Source of the DNA: Hygrocybe punicea
Lineage: Eukaryota; Basidiomycota; Agaricomycetes; Agaricales; Hygrophoraceae
Assembly (NCBI GenBank): GCA_963556145.1
Contig: OY744461.1
Span: 2,852,001 to 2,916,000, forward strand
Direction of reading: 5' to 3'
DNA: 64,000 bases
Shown here: positions 10,682 through 23,353 of the stretch, piece after piece
Layout: each line of letters starts with the position of its first letter
How positions within the stretch are numbered: position 1 is the stretch's first letter
Program-made: the position numbers and the translations under genes
The notes under the pieces: generated by a model
Told to the model about the DNA's origin: nothing
Database searches by the model: none
Seen by the model: only the letters and a program-made list of their open reading frames with translations

Positions 10682-12729
10682 TCATTTCGGCACTCCCAAG
10701 ACCATGACCCATTGCACATTGAGTGAAATGCTCTTCATCATGTCATCTACACGCTTGAATGTATTGATGGTGTGTCCAACAACGACACAGGATCCTGCAG
10801 GGATATTGTGCGGGAAGATGGGTAGTTGCTGGAGCGATATGAGAGTGGACGTGAAGTCCGCTTTGACTTTGCGTGCATCATAGATGGGCACTGACAACAC
10901 ATACTTAAGATATCAATTTATATTAGACGACCGGATGCTTACCAATATCGTAAAATGATAGAGCGGCCTTATGATAAGATGGAGTGGGTCGATGAGTGAA
11001 TGGACTAAGTTGTACATTTTTGGATGTCGATGCCTCTATGAAAATCGATTAGGAATTACAACTAAAAATGATTAATGCACAAACTGGGAGATGTATCCAT
11101 TCCACTTGCTGTGGTCGTTGAGAAGGACACATAGTCCTTATACAGTTGGGCCCGAAATTCGGACTCGCGAATCACCATTCCAATAGCACCGACATATTGC
11201 TCCCATTCCCCTTGAAGTAGTGCACCCTGTATAACCTTGACCGGCTTTGTATTGCCACCAATCTTGGGCTCATCGAGAAAGCAGGACTCCACTATGATGA
11301 CCGATGTAAAGATCATCGGCATTCCACCTCCGACTGCATGAAAGAAGTTGTGACCAAATGCACCAGTGGAGATATGGGCAGGGTTATCACGAGAGAGATT
11401 AGAGTACCTCCCAGATCTATCAAATGTAATGGCGGAAACCAATAACCTATATTATATCCAATGAATCGACCAAATTGACCTCAAATTGCTGTTCAAATAA
11501 CGTACTTTCTGTTGATCTTGTAGATGTCAGTGATGATATCACTGAACTGTGGGTTGCCATTCCCAATTGCACTGGACCAGGATACCATTGCTGCTGCCCT
11601 GAATGGTTATGAGTAAATGACAAGGGTATAAATGCAATTGCATACTTGATATTGACACAGTCTTGGTAGGTGTCAACAAGTTGAGGATCCCTCGTGCCAA
11701 TATCAGACTCATCAACGTTCGGAGATGGTAAGCTAGATTCACGACATCTACATCAAACACCACGGTGTAATAAGATCCAACACACCTGGTGATCTGCGTC
11801 AGTGCATAGGTCAGATCTCCTTCATCGCCACTGGAGCCTTTATCATCGTCGGTATCATCGAGCATGATGGCCTTCGTGGACTTCGACTTCTTGGATGGAG
11901 TATTAGAAACGCTGTTACAATTAATGAATGAGAATATTCATATCGGCACGTAAAATACACACGAAATTGGCTTATCGGGGTTCTTCATCAAGGCTACTTT
12001 GCGACGATGCCTAAACAGTCAAACGATTTGTTTGAACAAATGGATATGTCTATGATAACCGAACAACTCACTTAGAACCGTAATCCTCTTCCTCTTCCTC
12101 TTCCTCCTCTTCCTCACCGTCTTGTGATTGATTAGATGCAGCTTTCAATTTCTTGGCGGGGGAAGGCGTTTTACTATAGATAACCTGTCAATGATGAGAC
12201 AATACCTATGAAAAATATTTACACATTGTCGTCATTGTCGGTGACATTGGGAGATGACATTTGACGTTTCTTTCCACTGTAACAGATTGATATCATGGTG
12301 GATATATTTGATATTGAAACACTAACACGTCTTTAACGTTGCGAAACTTGACGGAATGCCTAGGAGGATATTGATATTTGTTAACTCATATTGGATAACA
12401 ATGATATGTGATTATAGATACCTTGTGAGCGTTGACAGTGCCATTACACTGCCAGTGCTTTGAATACTGACGGCATCATCATTAGCATCGGACAAAGCCA
12501 CACTGTCCATTGGTCAAAAATAGATAACGATTAAAACGATGACACATACATATCATCATCAGCCCAAGTCTTGATGACCTTCTTCCGCTTCTCGATTGTT
12601 GCAGAAGGCCGTCTTTAGTGCATGCAATAGAAACTTCAGTTATACCGAGTAAAATAGGGATGCATACATGGTGGCCTTGGATTTTGCTTTCGAGTTTGAT
12701 TTCGTGGCGGTGGACTTCTTGGGAGGCAT
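10682..12729 (-). CDS. Twelve-exon gene of unknown function, 486 aa predicted
   Basis: Minus-strand exons 12668-12729, 12550-12612, 12422-12502, 12327-12359, 12223-12276, 12072-12173, 11963-12010, 11646-11911, 11506-11593, 11085-11446, 10943-11035 and 10682-10890 sum to 1461 bases (487 codons including TGA). The phase is consistent at every junction, which is strong support for an intact gene. The N-terminus is basic (MPPKKSTATKSNSKAKSKAT), followed by an acidic run of nine Glu near 12090-12120. The C-terminal 270 residues look globular, for example GNGNPQFSDIITDIYKINRK, HISTGAFGHNFFHAVGGGMP and RKVKADFTSTLISLQQLPIF. A basic/acidic disordered head with a folded tail suggests a nuclear or chromatin-associated protein. 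I recognise no named family. Confidence 0.8.
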
Positions 12730-13189
12730 TGGAGAGCGGTAAAAGTTGATGGAATAGTGGATATCATCTCCACTCACGCTTTAAATCACTCAAAAACAAT
12801 AAGCTATGAATTTAAGATGAATCGGTGAATCCAAAACTTCAACAATAACATCAGAGGATCCACCATTGGCACATGCTCATATACCAAACGAGGCTTCTTG
12901 GGCCATGTACTCCATGCAAAGCGCAAAGGTATGCATGAAAAATGGATGACTGTCCACATGATATTCGCCACAAGTTTATACTGGTAGATTTCATGAATTG
13001 TTGACAAATTCAATTAAAGTTAGGAATGGAGACTAAACAAAAAGGGGTATTCATAAAGCAAAAATGCATAATGCCAAATTAAGAAACATGGGGTATACTA
13101 ACAGATATTGATGCATAATGGATAGGGGCTAATTTTAATGCTGTGCACACATATACTGTGATGCAGAATTAATGCGGAAAAGCTGGAGT

Positions 13190-14648
13190 ACATGCTTGAC
13201 TATACCATATCCAAACCAGACAGCTGACAACCAACATTATGTGGTGCATTTGAAAGACATGGAAAGGATCCGTATTATGCAAAATGACGCAAACTTCAAT
13301 ATTGAAGAATGCAATACAAAAACAAAAGCAAAACGGATCCTGAAAGCTATCATCACATGGACATCAAAAGCCAATATGGATATGATCGGTGATGGCAAAA
13401 GATATAATCCATGAAGTGGACGAAATTGTGCCACGCAATATACATCTCACCACTGCTTTGTACGTGATGGACAACTATTACAACTTCAAGGGTGCATGTT
13501 AGCAATATCCACCATATATATACTGGCTAGTATTTGACACCAAATTGACAGCTGAACATCTGCAGGAAATCATATCTGCATGCTTAGACGATGATGAAAG
13601 TCAGCTTGCGAAGGCCACAAACGTAAGTCATTGGATTTGAAAAGGTATATCATATTGACCGCATTGCCAGATTGCAAATGTCAATATTGTGCATGTTGAC
13701 TCTCCAAATTGCTGGAAGTTTACACTTCCAACCAATGATGAATCCGAACATCAAGAATTGGTATTAAGTTTGCAAGCGATTTTGGTGGCGAAAGATCTTC
13801 CACCCATAACAACCAGGTATGTGCTAAATTCGTATCAATTCCTTGAATACCATTCTGATGAATCACTGCAATAGTCAACCAGAACGCCGAACGCCCTTCA
13901 TACGTCAAAGCATAGTCGTAACTGGCCTTGATACAACGGGCTTTCAATCCTATATCGATAACCTTCGGATTCTGCACCAGAAACTGGCTCGTCAATTTCC
14001 TGACAAAGCAATGCAAGCTTTTACGCCTTCTACATACATGGATTACATGGCACTCGCAATAGGAACCCGATATTTCACTGATCGCCGACATGACAACACT
14101 TCCTCTCACATTCCATTCGAGTATGTCATCGATCCAAAAGGCATATTAACCTCACTTGCGAATTCCCGCTACTTTCATGGCCAGGACAATTGCGTACTTT
14201 AGTACAAGTTGAAGTCTGATAGAAATCGACATTGGTGAGTGACGATGAATTGGGATCACATCCCTACTGATGGAAATATTTATTAGCTTCATTCCAACAA
14301 ACCCAACTTGCTTTAGAATCGGTGATATAGTGGAGGTTCAGTTTACAATATCGGCAGTTCCGGTAAAGAAGGATAAATTCAAGATGATTCTGAATCTACG
14401 GTCATTGGCACTGGTAGACAGTGACTTCACAGAGGTAACACTTCAATACATCAAGAATTAAACGAATACTGATGTATATTCTCAGGAAGCAACTATGATT
14501 CGCAACAAGACAGCTTTGCCTACACCAACTACACAGCCCAGAATAGCCATCAAACGGCATGTTGGGTATGTGGAAGAGGGTAATGATGCAGAGGGTGTTG
14601 TGGAAACAAGGCGACGCTTCTATAATATGAATATAGACCGATGCTAAT
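13190..14648 (+). pseudogene. Decayed multi-exon gene of unknown function
   Basis: Plus-strand coding fragments with fungal-type introns. They include HYVVHLKDMERIRIMQNDAN (from about 13230), IVHVDSPNCWKFTLPTNDES (13690), RQSIVVTGLDTTGFQSYIDN (13910), FRIGDIVEVQFTISAVPVKK (14310) and RHVGYVEEGNDAEGVVETRR (14552-14625, ending TAA at 14646). An intron at 14435-14485 (GTAACA...CTCAG) fits. The frame is broken by TAG at 14200-14202 after DNCVL and by TGA just after RNRHW. The GDIVEVQ block is a pattern I associate with an expanded agaricomycete family of unknown role; that is a recollection, not a search result. Confidence 0.55.
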
Positions 14649-14734
14649 GTATAATATTGTATGTGTACTCAACCCGTTGATATGTTACAGCTGTTTTGCT
14701 ATCTGATGGCAGCAACTGCACCTTTTTGAATCAA

Positions 14735-15207
14735 TTGAGAAATTTGGACTTGGTAGAATTTTGGGTGCTGTGTTTTGTATCTCATGAAATACTATTTGGA
14801 TTAAGATGGTTATACAGGGAAAGTTGTACTATGTCTTGAGGACTATCTACGCCTGTAATTACATTTGAACAATATTTAGGATATAGTGAGTTGTTGATGA
14901 AATAAAAGGTAGACCAGTACTTTTTGACGCCCAAAATGATACTGTCAAATTATGACATCGAAAGAGCTCATATGAAGAAGACTGGAGGGAGAAGGTTGTT
15001 CATCTTTTCAAGGCCTAGAAGTACATATACCATATTCTTCTCTATTTTTGTCCTTTGAGCCGTCATTGCATCTGTACTATGTTTGTCTGTCACTAGGCTC
15101 GAAATACAACCAGAATCATAAACTGTATAACCATCTTGATCCAAGCAGTATTTCATGAGATACAAAACACAGCACCCAAAATTCTACCAAGTCCAAATTT
15201 CTCAATG
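14735..15207. repeat. Inverted repeat, about 85-bp arms, possible MITE
   Basis: TTGAGAAATTTGGACTTGGT followed by AGAATTTTGGGTGCTGTG starts at about 14735. Its reverse complement ends at about 15205, with the match continuing through GTATCTCATGAAATACT to TGGTTATACAG. The arms flank about 300 bp without a recognisable gene. The outer sequences GCACCTTTTTGAA and GCACATTGAG diverge, so no target duplication could be fixed. Confidence 0.65.
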
Positions 15208-15209
15208 TG

Positions 15210-16620
15210 CCTTTTTGCTGAAAAGATGAGAATGAGCTATTGAAAATCCATTATCTACCTATAATCCAGATTTAATGTTTGCATATTCTCTTTGTATCAC
15301 CACTGGATAGCTAACTATATCCAATGTTCAATGTGTACTGATCACATATGACAATAGTAACCTGAACATATTGACCGAACACATTGACCGAACACACCGA
15401 ACATGTCCAATATGTTCGGTTTGTGGTCCATGAAACTGAATTACAATTCATTGTACAAATTCAATCAAACTACCTTTACTTCGCATATGTGATGCATAAC
15501 CTTTTGTTCAAAGACGTGTCATATTAACTGGACGAAATCTGCAGGTACAACAAGCATATTTACTCCTTTATATCTAAATTGATGACGAAATTCACTGCTG
15601 TACTGAGAAGCCTATGTTGCTATGTTCCTGCATTGATACCATTGGATTGTATCTTGGCCCAACCTTCACTTCTTCCCATCCTGCCATAAATATGATGCTT
15701 TGCTATTTAATAATTGCTTTCCAATCATATTATTTTGTTCTGGCATGATTGGAGCTTCTCTTGAACTAATTATGTTCCTTGTCCTTGTGTCTGGATCTCG
15801 AATCATTATGCAGTTGACTGCATTTATTGTACTATTTTCGTGTCCTTTGATGAAACATCAACAAATTATACACCTCACCCTTATGAGCCCATTCAATGAA
15901 TACATTGAAACAGCATCTGGGGTACCAATGTGTGAACTCCATAGTTTCTCAATGTTGATAGCTCTGCTTGCACTTTCTCTGCTTCAATATGGGATGTCAA
16001 ATATGGCACATAATGCACATCCAACAACTGTCCAGACTTTTATTTCTGCTATTATTTGTGCAATTGCAATGCCCCGGATTCAGGTAGGGACATCTGCAAA
16101 ACACTTTGTGCCGAAAAATGATGAACCCGCCGGTTAAACCAGTGTTAAACCTGTTCCTTGTGATTCCAATGTACATAGCTGTTATATGTATCTGTAAACA
16201 AAGATATCATATCTGGTTCATTCAGTCTATATTGCACTGGCAATTCCTCAGAATACAGCAGGGATACTAGTTGGACAATACAGAACTCTCAGTACTGTTC
16301 AGACAGGTTTTCAACTCATCCATATGTCATAATGCACATTACACCAACAAAGAATACGATTATTGTCATGAAGTCGACTTAGCAGTGGACTACACTTTCC
16401 CAACTTGGCACCTTTGATCTGGTGACCTTATTGTTCTTGCTCATTTGAGACAACAAATTCTCACAGTTACAAAGTCAGCAGTCACACGGTTTCAAATTTA
16501 TTCACAGGGCTTCAAAATTGTTCCCACAGTTTGCAACAATTGTTCCCACGGCTTGGCAAATTAGAGTCTGACCCTGAGTTGAAAAATCCACCGTATAGAA
16601 CGATTCCCTTATAGGGACTC
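15210..16620. other. Intergenic with a satellite remnant
   Basis: Bases 15361-15421 hold a short relative of the 8-kb satellite (GACCGAACACATTGACCGAA). The hydrophobic open frame at 15700-16137 has no family resemblance I can name and sits in AT-rich sequence, so I do not call it a gene. The rest shows nothing supportable. Confidence 0.45.
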
Positions 16621-16639
16621 GTAATACCTGGCTAGTCAT

Positions 16640-18200
16640 CATATGTATATGCTGCTCCTACATCCGATGAAGTTGCTGTTGTATTCCCTGGCAATGGAAC
16701 AGCACCTGATCATCATGATATTGTTCTCCATCCATGTTCTTCAGTCACAGGACACCTAGGATTAATGATGGCTACCCTGCATATGCCCCACTGCATTATG
16801 TATTACTTTTCTCTTTTGGTACCCACAGCTGGTATCGAGAACTGCATCATCATGTTCCTCCTGGTATGGAGTGGTAGTTTGAATGGAACCCTCCCCGTGT
16901 TTCTTAGACTGAATATTTAGCTTTTCATCTGCATCCCCATCATTACAAGTATCCTGTTCTTCATCATGGCGGTCAATTATTCCAACAATATGTCATTGAC
17001 ATGTGGACATCAGCTGATCAAATGCTTTCATCGTTTCTCCACTTTAATAAAGAGAAACTCTGTGCCACTCTCTACAGTGGCTTGGAAGACTGGCTTCGTG
17101 CAGATGAAGTTGGAGATCCTGTGAAGTTGGGAATGAGGACAGTACTTCTCTCATCTTACCAAGGTGGACCCTGCAGCATGCAGCAATGGTATCAAGATGT
17201 CATGGCAATGGCATGTTATTTCAAGAATGTAGATCTATTTATCACCATGACCACGAATCCAGATTGGCCAGAGACCCAGCGTGAACTGTTACCTGGACAG
17301 TCGTTGTATGACCACCCAGATCTGGTGGCCCAGGTCTTCCAACTTCAGTTAAATGAGCTTCTTAAGGACATCTATAAGTGCAAAATTTTCAGCAAAGTCT
17401 CTACATATGTCTATGTCGTAGAATTCCAGAAGCGAGGTCTACCACATGTTCACATCCTGGTTGTTCTTAATAGGGATATCAGACTTCATACTTCATACCC
17501 CATCTGACATCAACTCTTGCATATCTGTGCAATGGCCTGACCCTGTAAAGCAACCAGATCTCTTTGATACCATCAAATCTTGCATGGTGCACAGACCATG
17601 TGGTAACATTAATCCAAATGCACCATGTATGAAGAATGGTCGTTGATTGTGCAGACTCAATTGAAACTGAATTAGGTGCTGACCAGTACCCAGAACTACT
17701 TCCAGTGGAGTTCCTATGGTCTCTCAACACATCTGGATTACCTCCTGGTGAACTCCATCGTAAAGTTGGATGTCCACTAAGTCTCCTTCAAAACTTAGCC
17801 CCTGGCAGAGGTCTCTGTAATAGAACAAGGATGGTGCTCAAGCGCATCACTCAGCGTGTCTTGGAAGTTGAGATTCTAGGTGGAAAGTACAACAGAGAAA
17901 CTGCACTCATCCCTCACATCACATTACTTCCATCGGTCCATGCTGGCTTCCATTTTCGACTCAGAAGAAGACAGTTTCCCATGTGTTTGGCCTGTGCCAT
18001 GTCAATAAATAAGGCACAAGGGCAATCAGTGCACCATGTTGGTTTAGATATGTGAGAATCAGTATTCTCGCATGGACAACTCTATGTTGCGCTTTCCTGT
18101 GCTACCTCAAGTCGTCATATTAAAATCTTTTTAGCACCTGATGCAACAGATTGCCATATCCATAACATAGTGTACTCTGAAATATTTCATCTTCTGTAAT
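16640..18200 (+). pseudogene. Plus-strand Helitron relic: Rep domain joined to helicase C-terminus by an internal deletion
   Basis: Translated fragments run in Helitron order. First comes VLHPCSSVTGHLGLMMAT (about 16715), then HHHVPPGMEW, NPPRVS and HLHPHHYKYPVLHHGGQLFQ (16850-16980, with two in-frame stops). The Rep block at 17001-17507 ends in VEFQKRGLPHVHILVVL, which contains the HxH of the HUH nuclease. Next is VQWPDPVKQPDLFDTIKSCM, and then a jump at about 17640. From there 17660-18055 matches the Pif1-like helicase C-terminus (PPGELHRKVGCPLSLLQNL, AMSINKAQGQSVHHVGLDM) and continues past a stop as QLYVALSCATSSRHIKIF. The Walker A and B region is missing. Inactive. Confidence 0.85.
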
Positions 18201-18471
18201 TATATGAAAAATTTATTATAGTCAATTTTTATTGCAAGGACTGAAGGAGTTAAATTATCCCACACTTTGGTGACATCTTAAATATTCTAAAACTTTCTTG
18301 AACGACTGTCTTACAAACTCTGTTTGTCAGCAATGTAGGACCACTCATCATCACTTGCACTCTCTAGGCTCTGCATCCTCAGGCTTCGAGTAGGTTCTCG
18401 ATCCACAACCAGGTGTCTTTATAAATGCAGGCATACAGGATACCTCCAATTCCTTTCAAATTTTAACATTC

Positions 18472-19432
18472 ATGAGGTCTGTGACATTGACTGGTCCAAT
18501 TGATCTTGAGAACCCTCACCTCATTGAGGGCTCAACACGTAGCATTGACTTCGATGGACAAATGTGGATGAGTCCCGGCAATACTCTCAAGGGACTATTT
18601 CGGTATTTCAATTCTGATGACCAGGTCTTTGAAGACATGGGCCACTACATCACATGGATACATATAAGCTTAGCATCCACTCCTCATATGTGTAACACGT
18701 AATTTTTTTAGGTTGCAAGAGTAGTACAAGGGGTAGTTAATGAAGATGACGAGAACTCAGATGACAATGACATGGAGGAGAATGTCCCTGGTTCAGACAT
18801 GTGGATAGATGAAATGCATGTTTACGGTGACATTGTTCAAATACGTGACTTACAGTTCACTGCTAAATTTACTGACAATCTTATACTATATAGCTAATTC
18901 CGAGCCTTCCAAATATTTGCCAGGTGCCATACATCAATGTTTCAGAAGCCACATTTAACAGACTCTTGAAGACAGTGCATTCAACATCAATGCGGTGCAA
19001 TATACATCATTCTACAAAAGCCAATGACAGCTTTCAATACTTCCTATCCATGCCCACTTCGACAACATCAGGTATAAAAAGAAGAAACTGGTGCCCTCAA
19101 ACAATACATATGTAGCTGTCGAAGGGAATAGTTTTCAGATTGACAGAGATCTGAGCATGCACGCACCTTCTGTCTTTCATATTATGGTGGAGAATATTAG
19201 TTTCCTCAGAAGGACAGCACTTTCTATGAGTAGTCTTACAGCGGTGCAAGGTACATTGTGTCATTTAAAATTTGTCCCTTGCTTATATCTTTCATAGAGA
19301 TTCCTTCTGCTCCGGAGTCATTGAGGTTCAGGTATAGTTTCAAGTCCATGCCGACTATGTCCACACCACTGCTCCTCTGACACTGACTCCCACATCCAAA
19401 TCACCTAGAAAGGGTACCAAAAGGTTGTGGCG
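18472..19432 (+). pseudogene. Decayed gene next to the Helitron, possibly OB-fold-like
   Basis: Fragments MRSVTLTGPIDLENPHLIEG, DGQMWMSPGNTLKGLFRYFN (18472-18702), VPYINVSEATFNRL (18921 on) and SNNTYVAVEGNSFQIDRDLS (19090 on), with VVQGVVNEDDENSDDNDMEE between, point to a multi-exon gene on the plus strand. Frames shift between fragments and stops intervene. The gene directly follows the Helitron relic in the same orientation. The NTYVAVEG strand pattern with acidic linkers could be a beta-barrel (OB-like) protein, and some Helitrons carry single-strand-binding proteins. This link is speculative. Confidence 0.45.
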
Positions 19433-19989
19433 TGGATAAATACATGCATAGCATTGAACAATGTTTTGTTATGTTGGACTGAACAATTTTTACTTTATGA
19501 CCATTTGGAATAATGTAATTGATTCACATTCCAACTATGTGTGATTAAATCTGTGTCATATGATAACTGGAATCTATTCATTATTTGTTTTGCACATGGA
19601 CCCATGCGTAGCACAGGTTGCTGCTAGTATAACTGAGGAAGTTAAAATTGAAATGTTGAAAACAATCCAAAATTTGAGATTATGTCACATGTGGAAAAAT
19701 CACTGCAAATAGCAATAACCAGTTATAAATAGCATAACAAACACTTTCACTATCAACTCATATTTTGTATACATTTTTCTCTATTACATGTGTGAGGAAA
19801 CCAGCACAACCAGTGTGCATTTCTATATTTGGCAGTGGAGGACTGATGACAAATCATATTTGTTGGGATGTTGGAGAATGGCTCTGTGGTCCTCAAGGGG
19901 AATGGCTCAAGGGGAGCTGCAGCAGGAAGAGAGAAGCTGGGGAGAAACCTTTGTTGGCTGACTAAGCTATTACAGGAAAGGGGAACTAC

Positions 19990-20225
19990 TGGCTAAGGGT
20001 CCTCAGGGTCCTAGAGGCTCGCATCCAGTCAGTGGAACATCCCATCCAGCCGGTGAGATGTCCTGGACAAGCTTGTGGGACATTCCAAAAGCTGACAGGG
20101 ACATCTCTTCTAGACTGTGGGATATCCCAGACATGCCTGTGGGACACCCCAGAGGTTGATAGGGATGTCCTAAATAGGCTTGTGAGACATCCCATTAGCT
20201 GACAGGGATGTCCCAACCAAGCTTC
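19990..20225. repeat. Degenerate tandem repeat of GGGACATCCC-type units
   Basis: Repeated words such as GTGGGACATTCC, TGTGGGATATCCCAGACATG, GTGGGACACCCCAGAGG and GTGAGACATCCCATTAG occur every 35-45 bp. Related words (GGGATGTCCC, CATCCCAGGGATGAT) reappear at 21470-21665. No gene is apparent in 19440-20370. Confidence 0.6.
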
Positions 20226-20370
20226 TGCAAGTCTCCTTTCTGTAAGCCCAAGCCCACTTTCCTCAAGAAGCACTCTAATCTTAATGTAGATTACAATAGG
20301 ATGTCTTCTCTGCATATGTATCCCAGTCAGCCTTTGTATGCACAGCCAATAATGTAATAACAACTGATAT

Positions 20371-20995
20371 CACAGGAGGCAGATGAGGATTTTTTGCCAG
20401 CAAATATTATGCAGATATCTAGTCAATTTTTGAAAGTATTTGTGTTGTTATCTTACTTGTGAAAATATTCCAGAAAATAATGTTATCCAAAAGCAGTATT
20501 CATACCGAAAATAGTGCATACAGAAAATACAATTATTCAGGCTTTTATTGTTATCATTATTGTGTACATGTATTCAGAAAAGAGAAAATGACACAAATTT
20601 TTAGGATTTCTGCATGAATATCTGTGGATCTTATTGTCAGGCAGATCTTTAACATATTTGGTTTTGAGATAATTCAGGCACAAGCCAAGTCCCAATTATC
20701 CAGAGACCAAGTAGTCTAAAATTCTGCCCTCAAAAAAATCCACAGATATTGATTCAGAAATCATAAAAATTTGTGTCATTTTCTCTGTTCTGAATACATG
20801 TACACAATAATGAAAATAATAAAAGCCTGAATAATTTTGTTTTCTATATGCACTATTTTCGGTACAAATACTGCTCTTGGATAACATTATTTTTGGAATA
20901 TTTTCACAGGTAAGATAACAACACAAATAGTTTCAACATTTGACTGAATATATGTCTATTATTTGCTCACTAAGAATCCTCATCCATCTCCTGTG
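20371..20995. mobile_element. Non-autonomous inverted-repeat element, 625 bp, TSD TAT
   Basis: The left end reads CACAGGAGGCAGATGAGGAT and the right end, reverse-complemented, CACAGGAGATGGATGAGGAT. Longer arms follow, at about 20440-20640 and 20700-20935, which are reverse complements with scattered mismatches. Flanking bases TAT (20368-20370 and 20996-20998) form a 3-bp target duplication. CACA-type ends with a 3-bp duplication fit the CACTA/Plavaka-like group. There is no transposase. A fragment of the arm recurs at 55370-55440. Confidence 0.8.
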
Positions 20996-20998
20996 TAT

Positions 20999-22299
20999 CC
21001 TTCCTGTAAAAAAACCTTCCACTTACTTTATCTTTCATCTCCACAACTACATGCATGCTCTGCTCACTCACTCCCCTATGAGCTTCAGCCTGCCACATAC
21101 ACAAGGGATTGGTTTACTAGCAGCACACCCTCAATTCTCTCCCTCTTGCCAACCTTATCACCCAACATCTCCAGCTTCTTCCTCTCCCACTTCTTCTGTC
21201 TTCATAAGTAAAAACAACTGCTTCATCTCCAGTCCCTGCCACTGACCCCAAAGGACAATCAGCTCTGTGACACTTGATAGATATCTCAATCAATCTTGAG
21301 TATAAGATGTATTTTCCACCATTTGATCAACTGTTGTCTTATCTAAATGGCTATGATTTTTTATATTGCTATGCTATAGCACCAATGGTACCTATAGTTG
21401 CCATGACAAGGCCTTGAAATTTACAACTAGACACTATCATCACTTTGAGTTTTCAATTCAATACCTAGGGATGGGACATCCCAAATGTTCCCAGAGACCC
21501 CGTCTGCCAGGGATGTCCCATGTCTCATGGACAAGACACACCACTCAATGTTATCTCTGGGGACAACCCCCATATCATCCCAGGGATGATGAGATGTCCC
21601 AACATATCATCCCAGGGATGATCCCAACCTATCATCCCAGGGATGATGGTTTTGTCCCAGGGCAGACCAGTGCTTTTTTCAACATGTAGATGGTTCAGTA
21701 CTAGGAGTGAGTTGAAACTAGTTGTTCAGGTTTGGAGATAGCTGAAATGATTCCCAACAATGGTCCATGTCACATGACCTTATTAAGTCTTTACAAAGCC
21801 TTATGTTAAATCACACTTGATCTTTACCCATAACTTGAGGAGAATTTAAGTCTTAAGTTAAGTTAAGGGTTAACATTTAAGTCCAACACTGAAGGCAAGG
21901 TCACTGAAAATCACATTGAGCATAGTGAACTATATTTGAGCTATATTCATACCTGGATTTTGGTATGCCAGGACAAGCTTATCTACAAACTAACTGTGTA
22001 CTGAATTCCAGGGGTGAGAATCAGCCCTACAGTCTCTACTTGTTGGAAATGTGTTGCTTGAATTTTGCAATGAGGTATGCAGATATTTTATTCATATGGT
22101 CAAGGATAGACAGTGATGGAAGGAAATTTCTCATCTTGAGATGATGTTATGAATGTATATGGTTCAGTGAATGATGTCAATATTACCTATTTTGAGTCCC
22201 TCTTGTCAAATGATTATAAACATTGAACACCTCCATTTGAGATGAAAATATAAATGCATGGTGTGGAAATTTGGTCAGCATGAGTGACAATAAACCTTC
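20999..22299. other. Intergenic with a dispersed repeat
   Basis: Bases 21470-21665 carry CATCCCAGGGATGAT repeated three to four times with GGGATGTCCCATGTC, related to the 20-kb repeat. The remainder has no supportable gene. Confidence 0.45.
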
Positions 22300-22850
22300 C
22301 AAATGTCAGCCCATCTGTCTGAGACAAGTGACGACAAACTCTCCAAATGTCAGCCCATTGGTCTGAGACAAAGGTCAATCAACCCAGCTAATGTTGGCCC
22401 ATCAGTCTCAGGCAGTTCTGAGATGACAATAGGCTGGCTCTACACTCAGCCCACCTGTCTCACACAGCATATATTCTGGGTTACCCTGTCAAGGATCTAA
22501 CAATATCATTTTTTTGGTTTATCTCCGCTGGCCCATCTTGCCCCTAACATTATCAACCTTAGTTGCCTGGTCACACTCAGAATATGCCATGTCATGGTCT
22601 GAGTTCACCAGAGTATACAGCTCTGCACAGATTAGACCATCAGCTACCTAGTCATCTATAGATGTTGCATAGTGCTGTATAGATATGGATGACTGGCATT
22701 ATGGACACATCTGCACCTCACATGGCAGACTTGTATGGTTGATGATTGTTTTGCTGATGTAACTGTGGATCCTCTGCTTTCTCTGGGGATCCTTGGTCTT
22801 CCCTAGGGACCCTTGGCTATCTATAGGGATCCTCAGCTAGACTGTCCAAG
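22300..22850. repeat. Dispersed repeat, copy 1 (inverted relative at 32.0-32.8 kb)
   Basis: It contains three CCAAATGTCAGCCCATCTGT-like units (22297-22420), then CCCCTAACATTATCAACC, TTGCCTGGTCACACTC and degenerate GGGATCCTTGG words (22770-22840). The same words appear as reverse complements, in mirrored order, at 32000-32770, so these are two copies of one repeat family in opposite orientation. Confidence 0.65.
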
Positions 22851-23353
22851 GTTCGGTTCGGTTCGGTGATATGCAGCACACGTCCCTAAGCATGGAAACC
22901 TTCTATTGGACCTATTCTAGCCTGGACACACTGCGATTCACGAAACATCCTGATTTATATGTATCTCCATTGCGATGCAACTGCGACATGCGTGTGATAC
23001 AGGCGATACTTTGACATTACGGCGATTTTCTTCGGAGCTCTTCGGCCCCTTTGGAAACATATTTCGAGCCTCTCTGACATCACCCACGCTTATACTATTC
23101 ACCCTATTCCATTCTGATTCCATTCCGGTTCCATGGAAGTCTTTATGTGACATGTTTCACTTATTTCAAACATTATAGCTCCTATCCTCTAGATATTTTG
23201 GAAATTGCTTCACATGGTGCTATACCCTTTGTTTCAGTTCCATTTCATCCCTATTGCACCATAGTTCCGTCGTGCGCCATCTATTTGTCTTGCCTTCTTC
23301 ACATTCTCAACATAATTTCAAACTCAACACACTACAAAAAAGCCCGCGCGCTG

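Noticed and set aside
15700..16137. 145-codon hydrophobic plus-strand frame
   Set aside because: No family resemblance, AT-rich composition, no splice or neighbour support; probably chance.
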